Source: Tsukamurella conjunctivitidis (GTDB taxonomy: Bacteria; Actinomycetota; Actinomycetes; Mycobacteriales; Mycobacteriaceae). Taken from it: a stretch of 52,693 bases of DNA. Location: the NCBI RefSeq assembly GCF_007858475.1, contig NZ_VIGX01000024.1, forward strand, positions 1 through 52,693. The letters are read 5' to 3'. The notes beneath the pieces were generated by a model that saw only the letters and a program-made list of their open reading frames with translations, did no database searches and was not told the DNA's origin. Positions 8,468 to 16,840 of the stretch are shown here, piece after piece. Each line of letters starts with the position of its first letter. Positions within the stretch are counted from its first letter, which is position 1. The translations under genes and the position numbers were made by a program.

Positions 8468-9921
8468 ACCTCACCGACCTCCGCACCGCCGTCCCGACCG
8501 GACTGTGGCAGGGCGGCCGCTCGACCCCGAGCGAGTCCGGCCGCACCTTCGACGTGGTGAACCCCGCCACCGGCGAGGTCCTCACCGCGGTCGCGAACGC
8601 CACGCCCGCCGACGCCCGCGTCGCCCTCGATCGGGCCGCCGCGGTCGCCGACGAGTGGGCCGCTACCCCGCCCCGCCGCCGGGCCGACATCCTCCGCGCC
8701 GCGTTCGACGCCGTGACCGCCCGCGCCGACGACTTCGCCCTGCTCATGACGCTCGAGATGGGCAAGGTCCTGCCGGAGAGCCGTGGCGAGGTCACCTACG
8801 GCGCCGAGTTCCTGCGCTGGTTCTCCGAGGAGGCCGTACGCATCGGCGGCCGCACCACGACCGCCCCCGCCGGCACCGGCGAGATCGCCGTCGTCAAGGA
8901 GCCCGTCGGGCCGTGCCTCGCCATCACCCCGTGGAACTTCCCCTTGGCCATGGGCACGCGCAAGATCGGCCCGGCGCTGGCCGCCGGCTGCACCGTGATC
9001 GTCAAGCCCGCCGAGGACACCCCGCTGACGATGCTGCTACTGGCGCAGGTCTTCGCCGAGGTCGGCCTTCCCCCTGGCGTCCTGGCCGTGCTCCCGACTC
9101 TCGACGCGCCCGCCGTGGTCGCCGAGCTCATGACCGACCCCCGCCTGCGCAAGGTCTCCTTCACCGGCTCCACCGGTGTCGGCAAGATCCTCCTCGCCCA
9201 GGCCGCGGAGAACGTCCTGCGCACCTCGATGGAGCTCGGCGGCAGCGCGCCCTTCCTCGTCTTCGACGATGCCGACCTCGACAAGGCCGTCGACGGCGCG
9301 ATGCTCGCCAAGATGCGCAACGGCGGCGAGGCCTGCACCGCCGCCAACCGCATCCTGGTGCAGAACGGCATCCGCGAGGCCTTCACCGCGCGGCTCACCG
9401 AGCGGGTCGCCGCGATGCGGGTCGGCCCCGGCTGGGACGCCGACTCGGCCATCGGCCCGATCATCAACGCCAAGCAGCGCGGCTCCATCGCCGCGCTCGT
9501 CGACGAGGCCGTCGCCGCGGGCGCCACGGTGCGCACGGGCGGCGAGCAGGTCGACGGTGCCGGCTTCTTCTACCGGCCCACCGTCCTCGACGGCATCCCC
9601 GACAGCGCCCGCATCCGCCGCGACGAGATCTTCGGCCCCGTCGCCGCGATCGTCGGCTTCGACACCGAGGAGGAGGGCGTCGCCATGGCCAACGACACCG
9701 AGTACGGCCTCGCCGCGTACTTCTTCACCGAGAACGTCGGCCGGGCGCAGCGCGTCGCGCGCAGGCTGCAAGCGGGCATGGTCGGCGTGAACCGCGGCGT
9801 CATCTCCGACCCCGCCGCCCCCTTCGGCGGGATCAAGCAGTCCGGCCTCGGTTCCGAGGGCGGCAGCGAGGGCATCGAGGAGTACCTGAACACCAAGTAC
9901 ATCGCGCTCCCGCCCGTGTGA
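8464..9921 (+). CDS. gabD: Succinate-semialdehyde dehydrogenase
   Basis: 485 aa ALDH-superfamily protein. It oxidises succinate semialdehyde to succinate, feeding the TCA cycle. Visible: PWNFPLAMGTRKIGPALAAGCT, catalytic E257 in MELGGSAPF, and catalytic C291 in GEACTAANR. The EACTAANR form is typical of GabD-type enzymes and separates it from the aminobutyraldehyde-type ALDH at the head of the operon. GTG 8464 overlaps the gabT stop by 4 bp. A strong hairpin follows 7 bp after the stop and is the likely operon end. Confidence 0.92.
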   Translation: MNLTDLRTAVPTGLWQGGRSTPSESGRTFDVVNPATGEVLTAVANATPADARVALDRAAAVADEWAATPPRRRADILRAAFDAVTARADDFALLMTLEMGKVLPESRGEVTYGAEFLRWFSEEAVRIGGRTTTAPAGTGEIAVVKEPVGPCLAITPWNFPLAMGTRKIGPALAAGCTVIVKPAEDTPLTMLLLAQVFAEVGLPPGVLAVLPTLDAPAVVAELMTDPRLRKVSFTGSTGVGKILLAQAAENVLRTSMELGGSAPFLVFDDADLDKAVDGAMLAKMRNGGEACTAANRILVQNGIREAFTARLTERVAAMRVGPGWDADSAIGPIINAKQRGSIAALVDEAVAAGATVRTGGEQVDGAGFFYRPTVLDGIPDSARIRRDEIFGPVAAIVGFDTEEEGVAMANDTEYGLAAYFFTENVGRAQRVARRLQAGMVGVNRGVISDPAAPFGGIKQSGLGSEGGSEGIEEYLNTKYIALPPV

Positions 9922-9928
9922 CGGCGGC

Positions 9929-9961
9929 CCGGCGCCCCGCGGCTCGGCCGCGGGGCGCCGG
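9929..9961 (+). terminator. Strong hairpin at end of the amine catabolism operon
   Basis: Perfect 14-bp inverted repeat (CCGGCGCCCCGCGG and its complement) with a 5-nt loop, starting 7 bp after the gabD stop. There is no T-tract, which is common for actinobacterial terminators. Its right arm abuts the TAGGGT box that precedes the next gene, so terminator and promoter are packed together. Confidence 0.7.
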
Positions 9962-9967
9962 TAGGGT
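9962..9967 (+). promoter_or_regulatory. Leaderless-type -10 box (TAGGGT)
   Basis: TAGGGT fits TANNNT and lies exactly 6 nt before the GTG start at 9974. This is the arrangement of leaderless promoters in mycolic-acid actinobacteria. No Shine-Dalgarno sequence is seen, consistent with a leaderless mRNA. Confidence 0.6.
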
Positions 9968-9973
9968 GGCGGC

Positions 9974-10534
9974 GTGCCGCGACTGCAAAGACTCCTCTGG
10001 GGCGTGACGCTCGTCGTGGTCCTCGTCCTCGCCGCGGTCGGCGGCGTCGGCTACGCGATGTTCGGCGTCGATCGCCAGGACCCGCTGCGCAAGGTCGACG
10101 CCATCATCGTGCTCGGTGGCGAGCACGACGGTCGCGAGCAGTACGGCATCCGCCTGGCCCAGGAGGGGTGGTCGACGAACCTCGTCCTGTCGAACCCCTA
10201 CGGCCACTCCGACAGCACGATGCGCGATCTGTGTAGTACCCGGATCGACGGCATCAGCGTCACGTGCCAGGTCCCGGCCCCGAGCACGACGCGCGGCGAG
10301 GCGATGTTCACCGAGAGCCTCGCGAAGCAGAACGGCTGGGCCTCGGTGATCGTCATCAGCTGGGGGTACCACCTCGCGCGATCGCGCTACATCTTCGACA
10401 ACTGCTACTCGGGCGAGACCGTCATGCGGGCGGTGCCCCGCGAATACGACTACGGCCCCGCCGATTGGGAGCTGATCTATCTCTACCAGTTCTTCGGCAC
10501 CGCGAAGGCCGTGGTCCAGGGCTCCTGCGGCTGA
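9974..10534 (+). CDS. DUF218 (SanA/YdcF/ElyC-like) membrane-anchored protein
   Basis: 186 aa. The N-terminus holds one hydrophobic helix (about residues 6-30, LLWGVTLVVVLVLAAVGGVGYAM), then a DUF218 domain: DAIIVLGGEHDGREQYGIRLAQ near residues 38-60, TRGEAMF, and VIVISWGYHLARSRYIF. DUF218 proteins of the SanA/YdcF/ElyC group are envelope-associated and tied to vancomycin sensitivity or cell-wall carbon flow in E. coli; the reaction is not established. Start is GTG 9974, preceded by a leaderless-type -10 box. It is a stand-alone gene between the GABA operon terminator and the next operon. Confidence 0.82.
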   Translation: MPRLQRLLWGVTLVVVLVLAAVGGVGYAMFGVDRQDPLRKVDAIIVLGGEHDGREQYGIRLAQEGWSTNLVLSNPYGHSDSTMRDLCSTRIDGISVTCQVPAPSTTRGEAMFTESLAKQNGWASVIVISWGYHLARSRYIFDNCYSGETVMRAVPREYDYGPADWELIYLYQFFGTAKAVVQGSCG

Positions 10535-10624
10535 CCCGAAGACCGCCGTTCCGCTTTCCCCGCACGCGTTCGGGCGTTAAGATTGCGTCAAGATCGCAGT
10601 AAGAGGTGAAAGGCCGGTACGGTT

Positions 10625-12748
10625 ATGTCAGACGAGGCGGTGTTCCCTCGCGTCCAGATCGAGCAGGCCCGGAGCTGCGCGTGGGCGACCACGCTGGACC
10701 GGGCCCGCGTCATGGTGCCCCCGAACCCGGCCGACGCCAGCCTGGCGGACGCCGTCGACACCCTCCGTCGCCGCGGCATGACGGTGACCGACGCCCTCGC
10801 CCCACACGTGGGGCCGGAGGAGCTGGCGGCCGCCGACGTCTACGTGATCCCGCACCTCGCACGGCCCGGCGTCGAGCGGGTGACGGGCGACCTGCCGCCC
10901 GTGTACGCGCCGGACGAGCTCGACGCGATCGAGCGGTACGTGCGCGCCGGCGGCGGGCTCGTCGTGCTCGCCGAGTGCGACACGGCGACCTCGGGCAACA
11001 ACCTCGACGAGCTCCTCGGCCGCTTCGGCGTGCACGTCGAGTCGGTGGTCGTGCAGGAGGCCGCGGGCGAGCGGCGGCACGGCGGTAACGCCACCTGGGT
11101 CCGCTCGGTGATCGCGCCCGAGCTCGACGGCCAGGGCATCGTCGCCGCCGTCGACGGTGCGTGCTTCTACCGGACGGGCGTCCTCGACCTCGGCGCAGCG
11201 ACGGACGCCACCGTCCTCGCCCGCACCAGCGACACCGCCGCCCCCGCGGACCGCGCGCTGGCCGCCGCACTGCAGGTCGATCGCGGCCGCGTGGTGGTCT
11301 TCGCCGACTCGGACCTCTTCGGCGACGACTCGATCGACGACCTCGACCAGCGCACGCTGTGGACCAACGCGGTGACCTGGGCGGCCGGCACGCACGAGGA
11401 CGCCCCCACCGAGTCCGATGCGGGTACGGCGGGCAGCGCCGACTGGATCGCGCTCAAGGGCGCGGTGGAGGACCTGCGCGGGCTCCAGGCCGAGGACGGC
11501 ACGGTTGCGGAGGCCGACGACCGCCCCCGCGCCGCGGAACTGGTGGACGAGATCGTCGCCCGCATCGCAGCGCTGGCACCGCGCTTCCCGCACGACGCCG
11601 CGTACCTCGCGGCGCTGCCACGGGACTTCCGGCGCTGGGCCGACAGCGGCTTCGGCCGCCCCGAGTTCGACGAGTCGCTGGCCGCCTTCCGGCCCGACCT
11701 CGAGCGCGTCGAGGGCGCCGAGCACCTCGTGGTCTTCCCGATGTACACGCAGAACGGCAACGCGGGCAAGGTCTTCGAGGCGGTGCTGCTGCGCGTCGTC
11801 TGGCCCGAGTGGCTCGCCGAGACGGAGCGCACCTTCGACAACCGGCAATTCCTGGCCGTCGCCTTCGAGGACTTCACCCCCGGCTACGACACCCACTCCG
11901 CGGTGCTCTTCCCGGAGACCGTGACCGTCGCGCAGACCCCGGAGTTCCACTGGGGCGCCATCTTCTGCGACCGCGAGGCCGCCCGCTTCCGGCGGGTGAC
12001 CGGCGCCGCCGCCGAGATCCTCTCGCTGCGTCTCCCGCCCGACGGTGATCGGCTCGTGGCCTCCCAGGGGCTGGCGCAGTCGACCTTCGCGCTGTGGGAC
12101 CTGATCCACGACCGCACGCACAGCCGCGGCGACCTCCCCTTCGATCCGTTCATGATCAAGCAGCGGATGCCGTACTGGCAGTACTCCCTCGAGGAGCTGC
12201 GCTGCGACCTCACCACCTTCCGTGAGGCCCACCGGCTGCAACAGGAGGGCCACCCGTACGGCCTGCCCGTGCAGCTGGCGATCCTCTGCGACCGCCTGTT
12301 CCGGTTCCCGATCACGGGCGACCGGGTGCGCAACTACGACGGCCTCGGCGGACAGCTGCTGTTCGCCTACCTGCATCGGCACGGCGCCCTGCGGTGGCGC
12401 GACAACCGGCTCTCCTTCGACTGGAAGGAGCTGCCGCTCCAGGTGATCCGGCTCGCCGAGGAGATCGAGGAGCTGTACCGCACGGGGATCGACCGCTCCA
12501 AGGTGGGCCAGTGGCTCGCGAGCTACGAGTTCGTCTCCGGGTACGTCGCGCCCGGCCCCGGATCGACCTGGGCGAAGGGCCCGTCGGCCCTGCCGCTCGA
12601 CGGTCCTCCCAAGGCCCTGGTGGACCTGGTCCTGCCCGACGAGTTCCCCCTCAACATGTTCTACGAGGCGCTCCGGCGCAAGATGGGTCCGGTGATCGAG
12701 AGCGCGAAGGGGATCACCGCGGCGACGGCGACGGAGGTCCCCGCATGA
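10625..12748 (+). CDS. DUF6421-like protein with amidotransferase-like N-terminal domain
   Basis: 707 aa. About residues 20-260 resemble a class I glutamine-amidotransferase/DUF4350-like fold (ADVYVIPHLARPGVE, the elbow-like VRAGGGLVVLAECDTATSGNN, and VVVFADSDLFGDDSID), but no classical Cys-His-Glu triad is obvious. About residues 330-690 match my memory of the actinobacterial DUF6421 family. Within it is H495-D-R-T-H499 followed by E523-E-L-R-C-D528, a possible metal site. ATG 10625 has the SD-like GAGGTGAAAG about 10-20 nt upstream, and a TAAGAT -10-like box lies at 10578-10583. The stop overlaps the following SDR start by 4 bp. No experimental function is known to me. Confidence 0.8.
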   Translation: MSDEAVFPRVQIEQARSCAWATTLDRARVMVPPNPADASLADAVDTLRRRGMTVTDALAPHVGPEELAAADVYVIPHLARPGVERVTGDLPPVYAPDELDAIERYVRAGGGLVVLAECDTATSGNNLDELLGRFGVHVESVVVQEAAGERRHGGNATWVRSVIAPELDGQGIVAAVDGACFYRTGVLDLGAATDATVLARTSDTAAPADRALAAALQVDRGRVVVFADSDLFGDDSIDDLDQRTLWTNAVTWAAGTHEDAPTESDAGTAGSADWIALKGAVEDLRGLQAEDGTVAEADDRPRAAELVDEIVARIAALAPRFPHDAAYLAALPRDFRRWADSGFGRPEFDESLAAFRPDLERVEGAEHLVVFPMYTQNGNAGKVFEAVLLRVVWPEWLAETERTFDNRQFLAVAFEDFTPGYDTHSAVLFPETVTVAQTPEFHWGAIFCDREAARFRRVTGAAAEILSLRLPPDGDRLVASQGLAQSTFALWDLIHDRTHSRGDLPFDPFMIKQRMPYWQYSLEELRCDLTTFREAHRLQQEGHPYGLPVQLAILCDRLFRFPITGDRVRNYDGLGGQLLFAYLHRHGALRWRDNRLSFDWKELPLQVIRLAEEIEELYRTGIDRSKVGQWLASYEFVSGYVAPGPGSTWAKGPSALPLDGPPKALVDLVLPDEFPLNMFYEALRRKMGPVIESAKGITAATATEVPA

Positions 12749-13449
12749 GCGGAGTGACAGGGCGCACCGTCGTGGTGACGGGCGCGAACGGGGCCCTGGG
12801 CCGCGAGGTCGTGCGGCGACTCGTGGACGCCGGCGCGAGGGTCGCCGTCATCACGCGCGGCGCCCCCGCGGAGGAGATCGCCGCCCTCGACGGCGTCAGC
12901 GCCTACCGAGCGGACCTCTCCGACCGCGCCGCGACGACACAGGCCGTCGAGCGCATCGTCACGGAGCACGACGGGGCCGACGGCCTGCTGCACCTGGTCG
13001 GGGGCTGGCGGGGCGGCACGCCGATCGCCGAGGCCGACCCCGCGGACTGGGACTTCTTGGAGGCGGGCCTGATCCGCAGCCTGCAGAACGTCTCGCAGCC
13101 GCTGTACCCGGCGCTCGCGGCGAGCGAGGACGCCCGCGTGGCGGTGATCTCCTCAGTCTCGGTGGCGAAGCCGACCGCGTCGAACGCGATGTACTCCTCC
13201 GCCAAGGCCGCGGCCGAGGCGTGGACCCTTGCGCTCGCCGACGGTTTCACCGGGACCGGGGCCGCCGCGTCCGTCCTGCGGGTCATGGCGCTGCTCACCC
13301 CGCAGATGAGGGCCGACGCCCCGCAGCGGAAGTTCCCGCGCTACACGCCCATCGGCGACGTGGCCGACCGACTCGTCGCGCTGTGGGACTCCCCCGCGGC
13401 CGAGGTCAACGGCACCGTCGAGACCCTGGTACCGGAGGTGACCGCATGA
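12745..13449 (+). CDS. Short-chain dehydrogenase/reductase (SDR)
   Basis: 234 aa classical SDR. NAD(P)-binding motif TGANGALG near residues 12-19, a glycine-rich LVGGW segment at the usual NNAG position, catalytic serine in SSVSVAK, and YSSAK as the YxxxK pair. The NNAG motif is replaced by HLVGGWRGG, so the enzyme is a divergent member. ATG overlaps the upstream stop (ATGA) and the stop overlaps the threonine-aldolase ATG, so the three proteins are translationally coupled and probably work in one pathway. Substrate unknown. Confidence 0.87.
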   Translation: MSGVTGRTVVVTGANGALGREVVRRLVDAGARVAVITRGAPAEEIAALDGVSAYRADLSDRAATTQAVERIVTEHDGADGLLHLVGGWRGGTPIAEADPADWDFLEAGLIRSLQNVSQPLYPALAASEDARVAVISSVSVAKPTASNAMYSSAKAAAEAWTLALADGFTGTGAAASVLRVMALLTPQMRADAPQRKFPRYTPIGDVADRLVALWDSPAAEVNGTVETLVPEVTA

Positions 13450-14510
13450 CCCGCCTGCACGACCCCGCCCGCCGCGGCTTCGCGAGCGACAACTACGCCG
13501 GCGTGCTGCCCGAGGTCCTGGAGGCGATCGCGGAGGCGAACCTCGGCCATCAGGGGGCCTACGGAGCCGACGACTACACCGCCGCGCTCGGCGAGCGCGT
13601 CGTCGAGCTCTTCGGCGACGACGCCCGGGCCTTCCCCGTCTTCAACGGCACCGGCGCCAACGTGGTCGCGCTGTCCGCGGTATCCGACCGCTGGTCCGCG
13701 GTGGTCTGCGCCGACACGGGCCACATCCATGTGGACGAGGGCGGCGCGCCGGAGAAGCTCGCCGGCCTGAAACTCCTTCTCGTGCCCACCACGGAGGGCA
13801 AGCTGACGCCCGCGGCGATCACCGCCGCCGTGCCGGACCGCGCCGGCGACGTGCACTGGGCGCAGCCGCGCGTGTTGTCGGTCGCACAGTCCACCGAGCT
13901 CGGCACCGTCTACACCCCGGACGAACTGCGCGCCCTCGCCGAATACGCGCACGAGCGGGGTTGGCTGCTGCACATCGACGGCTCGCGCCTGGCCAACGCC
14001 GCGGCGAGCCTCGGGGTGAGCCTGCGCGCGATCACCACCGACGTCGGCGCCGACATCGTGAGCGTCGGCGGCACCAAGAGCGGCCTGCTCGGCGCGGAGC
14101 TCGTGGTCGTGCTCGGCACCGACGCGGCGCCCGGTATCGAGTACGTGCGCAAGCTGTCGATGCAGCTCGCCTCCAAGCAGCGCTTCCTGGCCGCGCAGTT
14201 CCTCGCACTGTTCGACGGCGACCGGTACCTGCGGGTGGCCGGCCAGGCGAACGCGATGGCCCGGCTGCTCGCCGACCTCACCGCCGGGATCGACGGCGTA
14301 ACGATCACCCAGCCCGTGCAGTCCAACGCGGTCTTCGCCGAGCTTCCGCACGCCGCGGCCGAGGCCCTGATGGCACGCGTGCCCTTCTACTTCTGGGACG
14401 AGATCCGCGGCGAGGTCCGCTGGATGTGCGCCTGGGACACCACCGAGGACGACGTGCGCGCCTTCGCCGCGTCGGTCGCGGAGGAGCTCAGCCGAACCGC
14501 GGGAATTTGA
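13446..14510 (+). CDS. L-threonine aldolase-like PLP enzyme (fold type I)
   Basis: 354 aa. Low-specificity threonine aldolases cleave beta-hydroxy amino acids to glycine plus an aldehyde. Visible: N-terminal FASDNYAGVLPEVLEAI, GHQGAYGADDYT, FNGTGANVVAL, the aspartate-containing LHIDGSRLANAAASLGV, and the PLP lysine K211 in VGGTKSGLLGAE. The substrate may differ from threonine given its coupling to the DUF6421-like gene and the SDR. Its last 23 bp overlap, tail to tail, the convergent membrane protein gene. Confidence 0.9.
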   Translation: MTRLHDPARRGFASDNYAGVLPEVLEAIAEANLGHQGAYGADDYTAALGERVVELFGDDARAFPVFNGTGANVVALSAVSDRWSAVVCADTGHIHVDEGGAPEKLAGLKLLLVPTTEGKLTPAAITAAVPDRAGDVHWAQPRVLSVAQSTELGTVYTPDELRALAEYAHERGWLLHIDGSRLANAAASLGVSLRAITTDVGADIVSVGGTKSGLLGAELVVVLGTDAAPGIEYVRKLSMQLASKQRFLAAQFLALFDGDRYLRVAGQANAMARLLADLTAGIDGVTITQPVQSNAVFAELPHAAAEALMARVPFYFWDEIRGEVRWMCAWDTTEDDVRAFAASVAEELSRTAGI

Positions 14511-14847
14511 TGTAGGCGAGGCCGAGCAGGTCGATCGAGAGGTAGCCGAGGATCGCCGCGGCGACGCCGCCCCCGACCACGAGGACGGCGCGCCACCCGT
14601 CGCGGCGCGGCGCGGCCGTGAGCCACCAGCCGATCCCCACGAACGTGACGATCGGTCCGAACAGTGCGATCGGGAGCGTCGACCAGCCGGTGTCTCCGAC
14701 GATCCGCGCCATGCGGGCCACGCCGCCCAGCACGACCGAGACGGCGATCGTCGCGCACAGCATCCGCGTCCAGTTGGGCCCGCCCGCGAGCAGCCGGTAG
14801 CCGAGCAGCGAGCCGCCGGCGCCGGCGAGGGCGACGAGCAGAGTCAT
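14488..14847 (-). CDS. Small membrane protein (4 hydrophobic segments), unknown
   Basis: 119 aa, almost entirely hydrophobic with about four transmembrane segments: MTLLVALAGAGGSLLGYRLL, TIAVSVVLGGVARM, LPIALFGPIVTFVGIGWWL and AVLVVGGGVAAAILGYL. No family recognised. ATG 14847 overlaps the stop of the upstream membrane protein gene (ATGA), so the two are coupled and may form one complex. The 3' end overlaps the convergent aldolase gene by 23 bp. Confidence 0.7.
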   Translation of the reverse strand: MTLLVALAGAGGSLLGYRLLAGGPNWTRMLCATIAVSVVLGGVARMARIVGDTGWSTLPIALFGPIVTFVGIGWWLTAAPRRDGWRAVLVVGGGVAAAILGYLSIDLLGLAYIKFPRFG

Positions 14848-15257
14848 CGCCGCGCCCTCCGGACGATCGCCCACCCGCCCGCGATCCCGAGGCCGGCGAC
14901 GACGGGCGCGGCGAACAGGAACCGCACCCCTGCCGACGGGGGCATCGCGAGCAGCGACACGAGACCGTAGACGCCCACCGAGCTGAAGCCGGCGAGGACG
15001 CCGAAGACCAGGAATCCGAACCAGCGGTCGCCGAGACGGTCGCGGAGGACGAAGAGCGCCCCCGTCACGAAGGAGAGGAGGGCGAGGCCGACGATCCGGA
15101 CGTCGAACTCCATCGCCCGCCATGCCGACGCCGACGAGATCCGGCTGGTGAGGACGGCGGCCAGTGCGCCGCCGAGCGCGACGCAGGCGAGGGTACGGCG
15201 ATCGGTGGGCAGCCGCGCACCGTCGGGAGCCGGTCGATCGGGGGAGGTCTCCTGCAC
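14844..15257 (-). CDS. Small membrane protein, unknown
   Basis: 137 aa from GTG 15257 (an in-frame ATG at MEFDVRIV lies further in). It has about four hydrophobic segments (LACVALGGALAAVLT, IVGLALLSFVTGALFVL, FGFLVFGVLAGFSSVGVYGLVSLLA, FLFAAPVVAGLGIAGGWAIV) and a basic C-terminus (RRARR). It lies 20 bp after the sugar transferase stop on the same strand and overlaps the next small membrane gene by 4 bp, so it may be co-transcribed with the polysaccharide initiation gene. No family recognised; the start is uncertain. Confidence 0.65.
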   Translation of the reverse strand: MQETSPDRPAPDGARLPTDRRTLACVALGGALAAVLTSRISSASAWRAMEFDVRIVGLALLSFVTGALFVLRDRLGDRWFGFLVFGVLAGFSSVGVYGLVSLLAMPPSAGVRFLFAAPVVAGLGIAGGWAIVRRARR

Positions 15258-15277
15258 GCCGTCGACGATACGGCCCG

Positions 15278-16840
15278 TCAGTACGCGCCGTCGGAGGTGA
15301 GCACCGTGCGCACCGTCCGCGCGATGATGCCGACGTCGGCACCCAGCGACCAGTTCTCGACGTAGCCGACGTCGAGCCGGATCGACTCGTCCCAGCTGAG
15401 GTTCGACCTGCCGCTGACCTGCCACGCACCGGTCACCCCCGGCTTGACGAGCATCCGGCGGAGCATGACCGGCGGATACTGCTCGACCTCGTGCGCCAGT
15501 GCCGGGCGCGGCCCGACGACGGACATCGACCCGCCGAGGACGTTGAAGAATTGGGGGAGCTCGTCGAGGCTGTACCGCCGGATGAACCGGCCCACGCGGG
15601 TGACGCGCGGGTCGTTCTTCACCTTGAACAGCGGTCCGGCGCCCATGTTCTCGTCGGCCAGCACCGCCCGCCGGGTGTCGGCATCGACGTACATGCTGCG
15701 GAACTTGATCATGTCGAAGGCCTCGCCGCCGGCCCCGACCCGCTGGGCGCGGTAGAGGACGGGGCCACGGCTGTCGATCTTGACGGCGACGGCGATCGCG
15801 AGCATCACGGGCGCCGCGACGAGCAGGCCGGCGCCGGCCACCACCAGGTCGAGGGCCCGCTTGCCCGGGCCGTGCGAGCGCGCGGGACGCGGCGCGGCGA
15901 CGTGGGTCATCGGGGTCCGGCCGACGGAGCCCGTGACCATGCGCGAACCCGCCACGTCGGGCAGGCCCGGGGCGACGACGAGCTCGACGCCCTCCGCCGC
16001 GAGCTGCCACATCAGCTCGCGCAGATCGTCGGGCCCGAGCGAATCCGTGGCGGTGAGGACCACGAGTCCGGAGCCGGTCTCCCGCACCGCGTCGAGCACC
16101 GTGCGATCCGTGCCCACCACGGGGATCCGGACGCCGGCGATCTCGAGCGCGTCGACGACGACGGCGTCGTTCGCGGGAAGGCACACGCCCACCACCCGCG
16201 CCCCCGCGGTATCGGCCCGGAGCAGGCTCCGCGCGGAGGCCGTGGCCGAGGCGAAGCCGCCGACCACGAGGGTGGGGACAGCCGCGGCGGCGGCCGCACT
16301 GCGCCGGAACCGCAGCCGGACCAGAAGCGCACCCAGGACGCCGACGGGCGCGGACGCGACGAACAGCGCGTGCGGCAACAGCTGCGGGAAGAGGAGTTCG
16401 AGGACGACCAGCGGGCCGTACACGAGCTGCGCCGTGACGAGGACGCGGCGCAGCTCGGGCGAGCCGAGGCGCAGCAGGGGGACGGCCATCGGGCGCGAGC
16501 GCCAGAGGCGGAGGAACCAGAACAGGTTCACGCCGACCACCAGCGCCGTCAGCTCGGGGACGCTCTCACCCTCGGCGTACCCGACGAGCAGGCCGGCGGC
16601 GGAGGCGATGATCGCCACGATCGCGTCCGCGACCGCGATCCGGCGCTCCAGGCGGGCGCGGTGGGATTCCGCGACGGCGCGCGCGGACGGCACCGCGGGG
16701 CGGGCGACGACCGGTTCCTCGGCGACGGGCGCGGCAGATGGAAGGGCCGCCTCCGGCGGAAGCACCGGCTCCTCGACGACGGTGACGGGACGCGGCTGCG
16801 CCGGGGCGGCCGGGGGCGCCGCCCAGGTGTCGATCGACAA
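15278..16840 (-). CDS. Undecaprenyl-phosphate sugar-1-phosphate transferase (polyprenyl glycosylphosphotransferase)
   Basis: 520 aa from TTG 16840. It has about four N-terminal TM helices (about 80-200), a central Rossmann-like region, then another TM and the bacterial sugar transferase domain: KRALDLVVAGAGLLVAAPVM, FDMIKFRSM, RRYSLDELPQFFNVLGGSMSVVGPRP, and KPGVTGAWQVSGRS. It moves a sugar 1-phosphate from a nucleotide sugar to undecaprenyl phosphate and so initiates the repeat unit of the polysaccharide built by the neighbouring genes. TTG 16840 is chosen because AGGAG sits 7 nt upstream. The longer form from TTG 16912 is possible, but a TAGATT box (16912-16917) overlaps that codon, which argues against it. 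Confidence 0.9.
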   Translation of the reverse strand: MSIDTWAAPPAAPAQPRPVTVVEEPVLPPEAALPSAAPVAEEPVVARPAVPSARAVAESHRARLERRIAVADAIVAIIASAAGLLVGYAEGESVPELTALVVGVNLFWFLRLWRSRPMAVPLLRLGSPELRRVLVTAQLVYGPLVVLELLFPQLLPHALFVASAPVGVLGALLVRLRFRRSAAAAAAVPTLVVGGFASATASARSLLRADTAGARVVGVCLPANDAVVVDALEIAGVRIPVVGTDRTVLDAVRETGSGLVVLTATDSLGPDDLRELMWQLAAEGVELVVAPGLPDVAGSRMVTGSVGRTPMTHVAAPRPARSHGPGKRALDLVVAGAGLLVAAPVMLAIAVAVKIDSRGPVLYRAQRVGAGGEAFDMIKFRSMYVDADTRRAVLADENMGAGPLFKVKNDPRVTRVGRFIRRYSLDELPQFFNVLGGSMSVVGPRPALAHEVEQYPPVMLRRMLVKPGVTGAWQVSGRSNLSWDESIRLDVGYVENWSLGADVGIIARTVRTVLTSDGAY

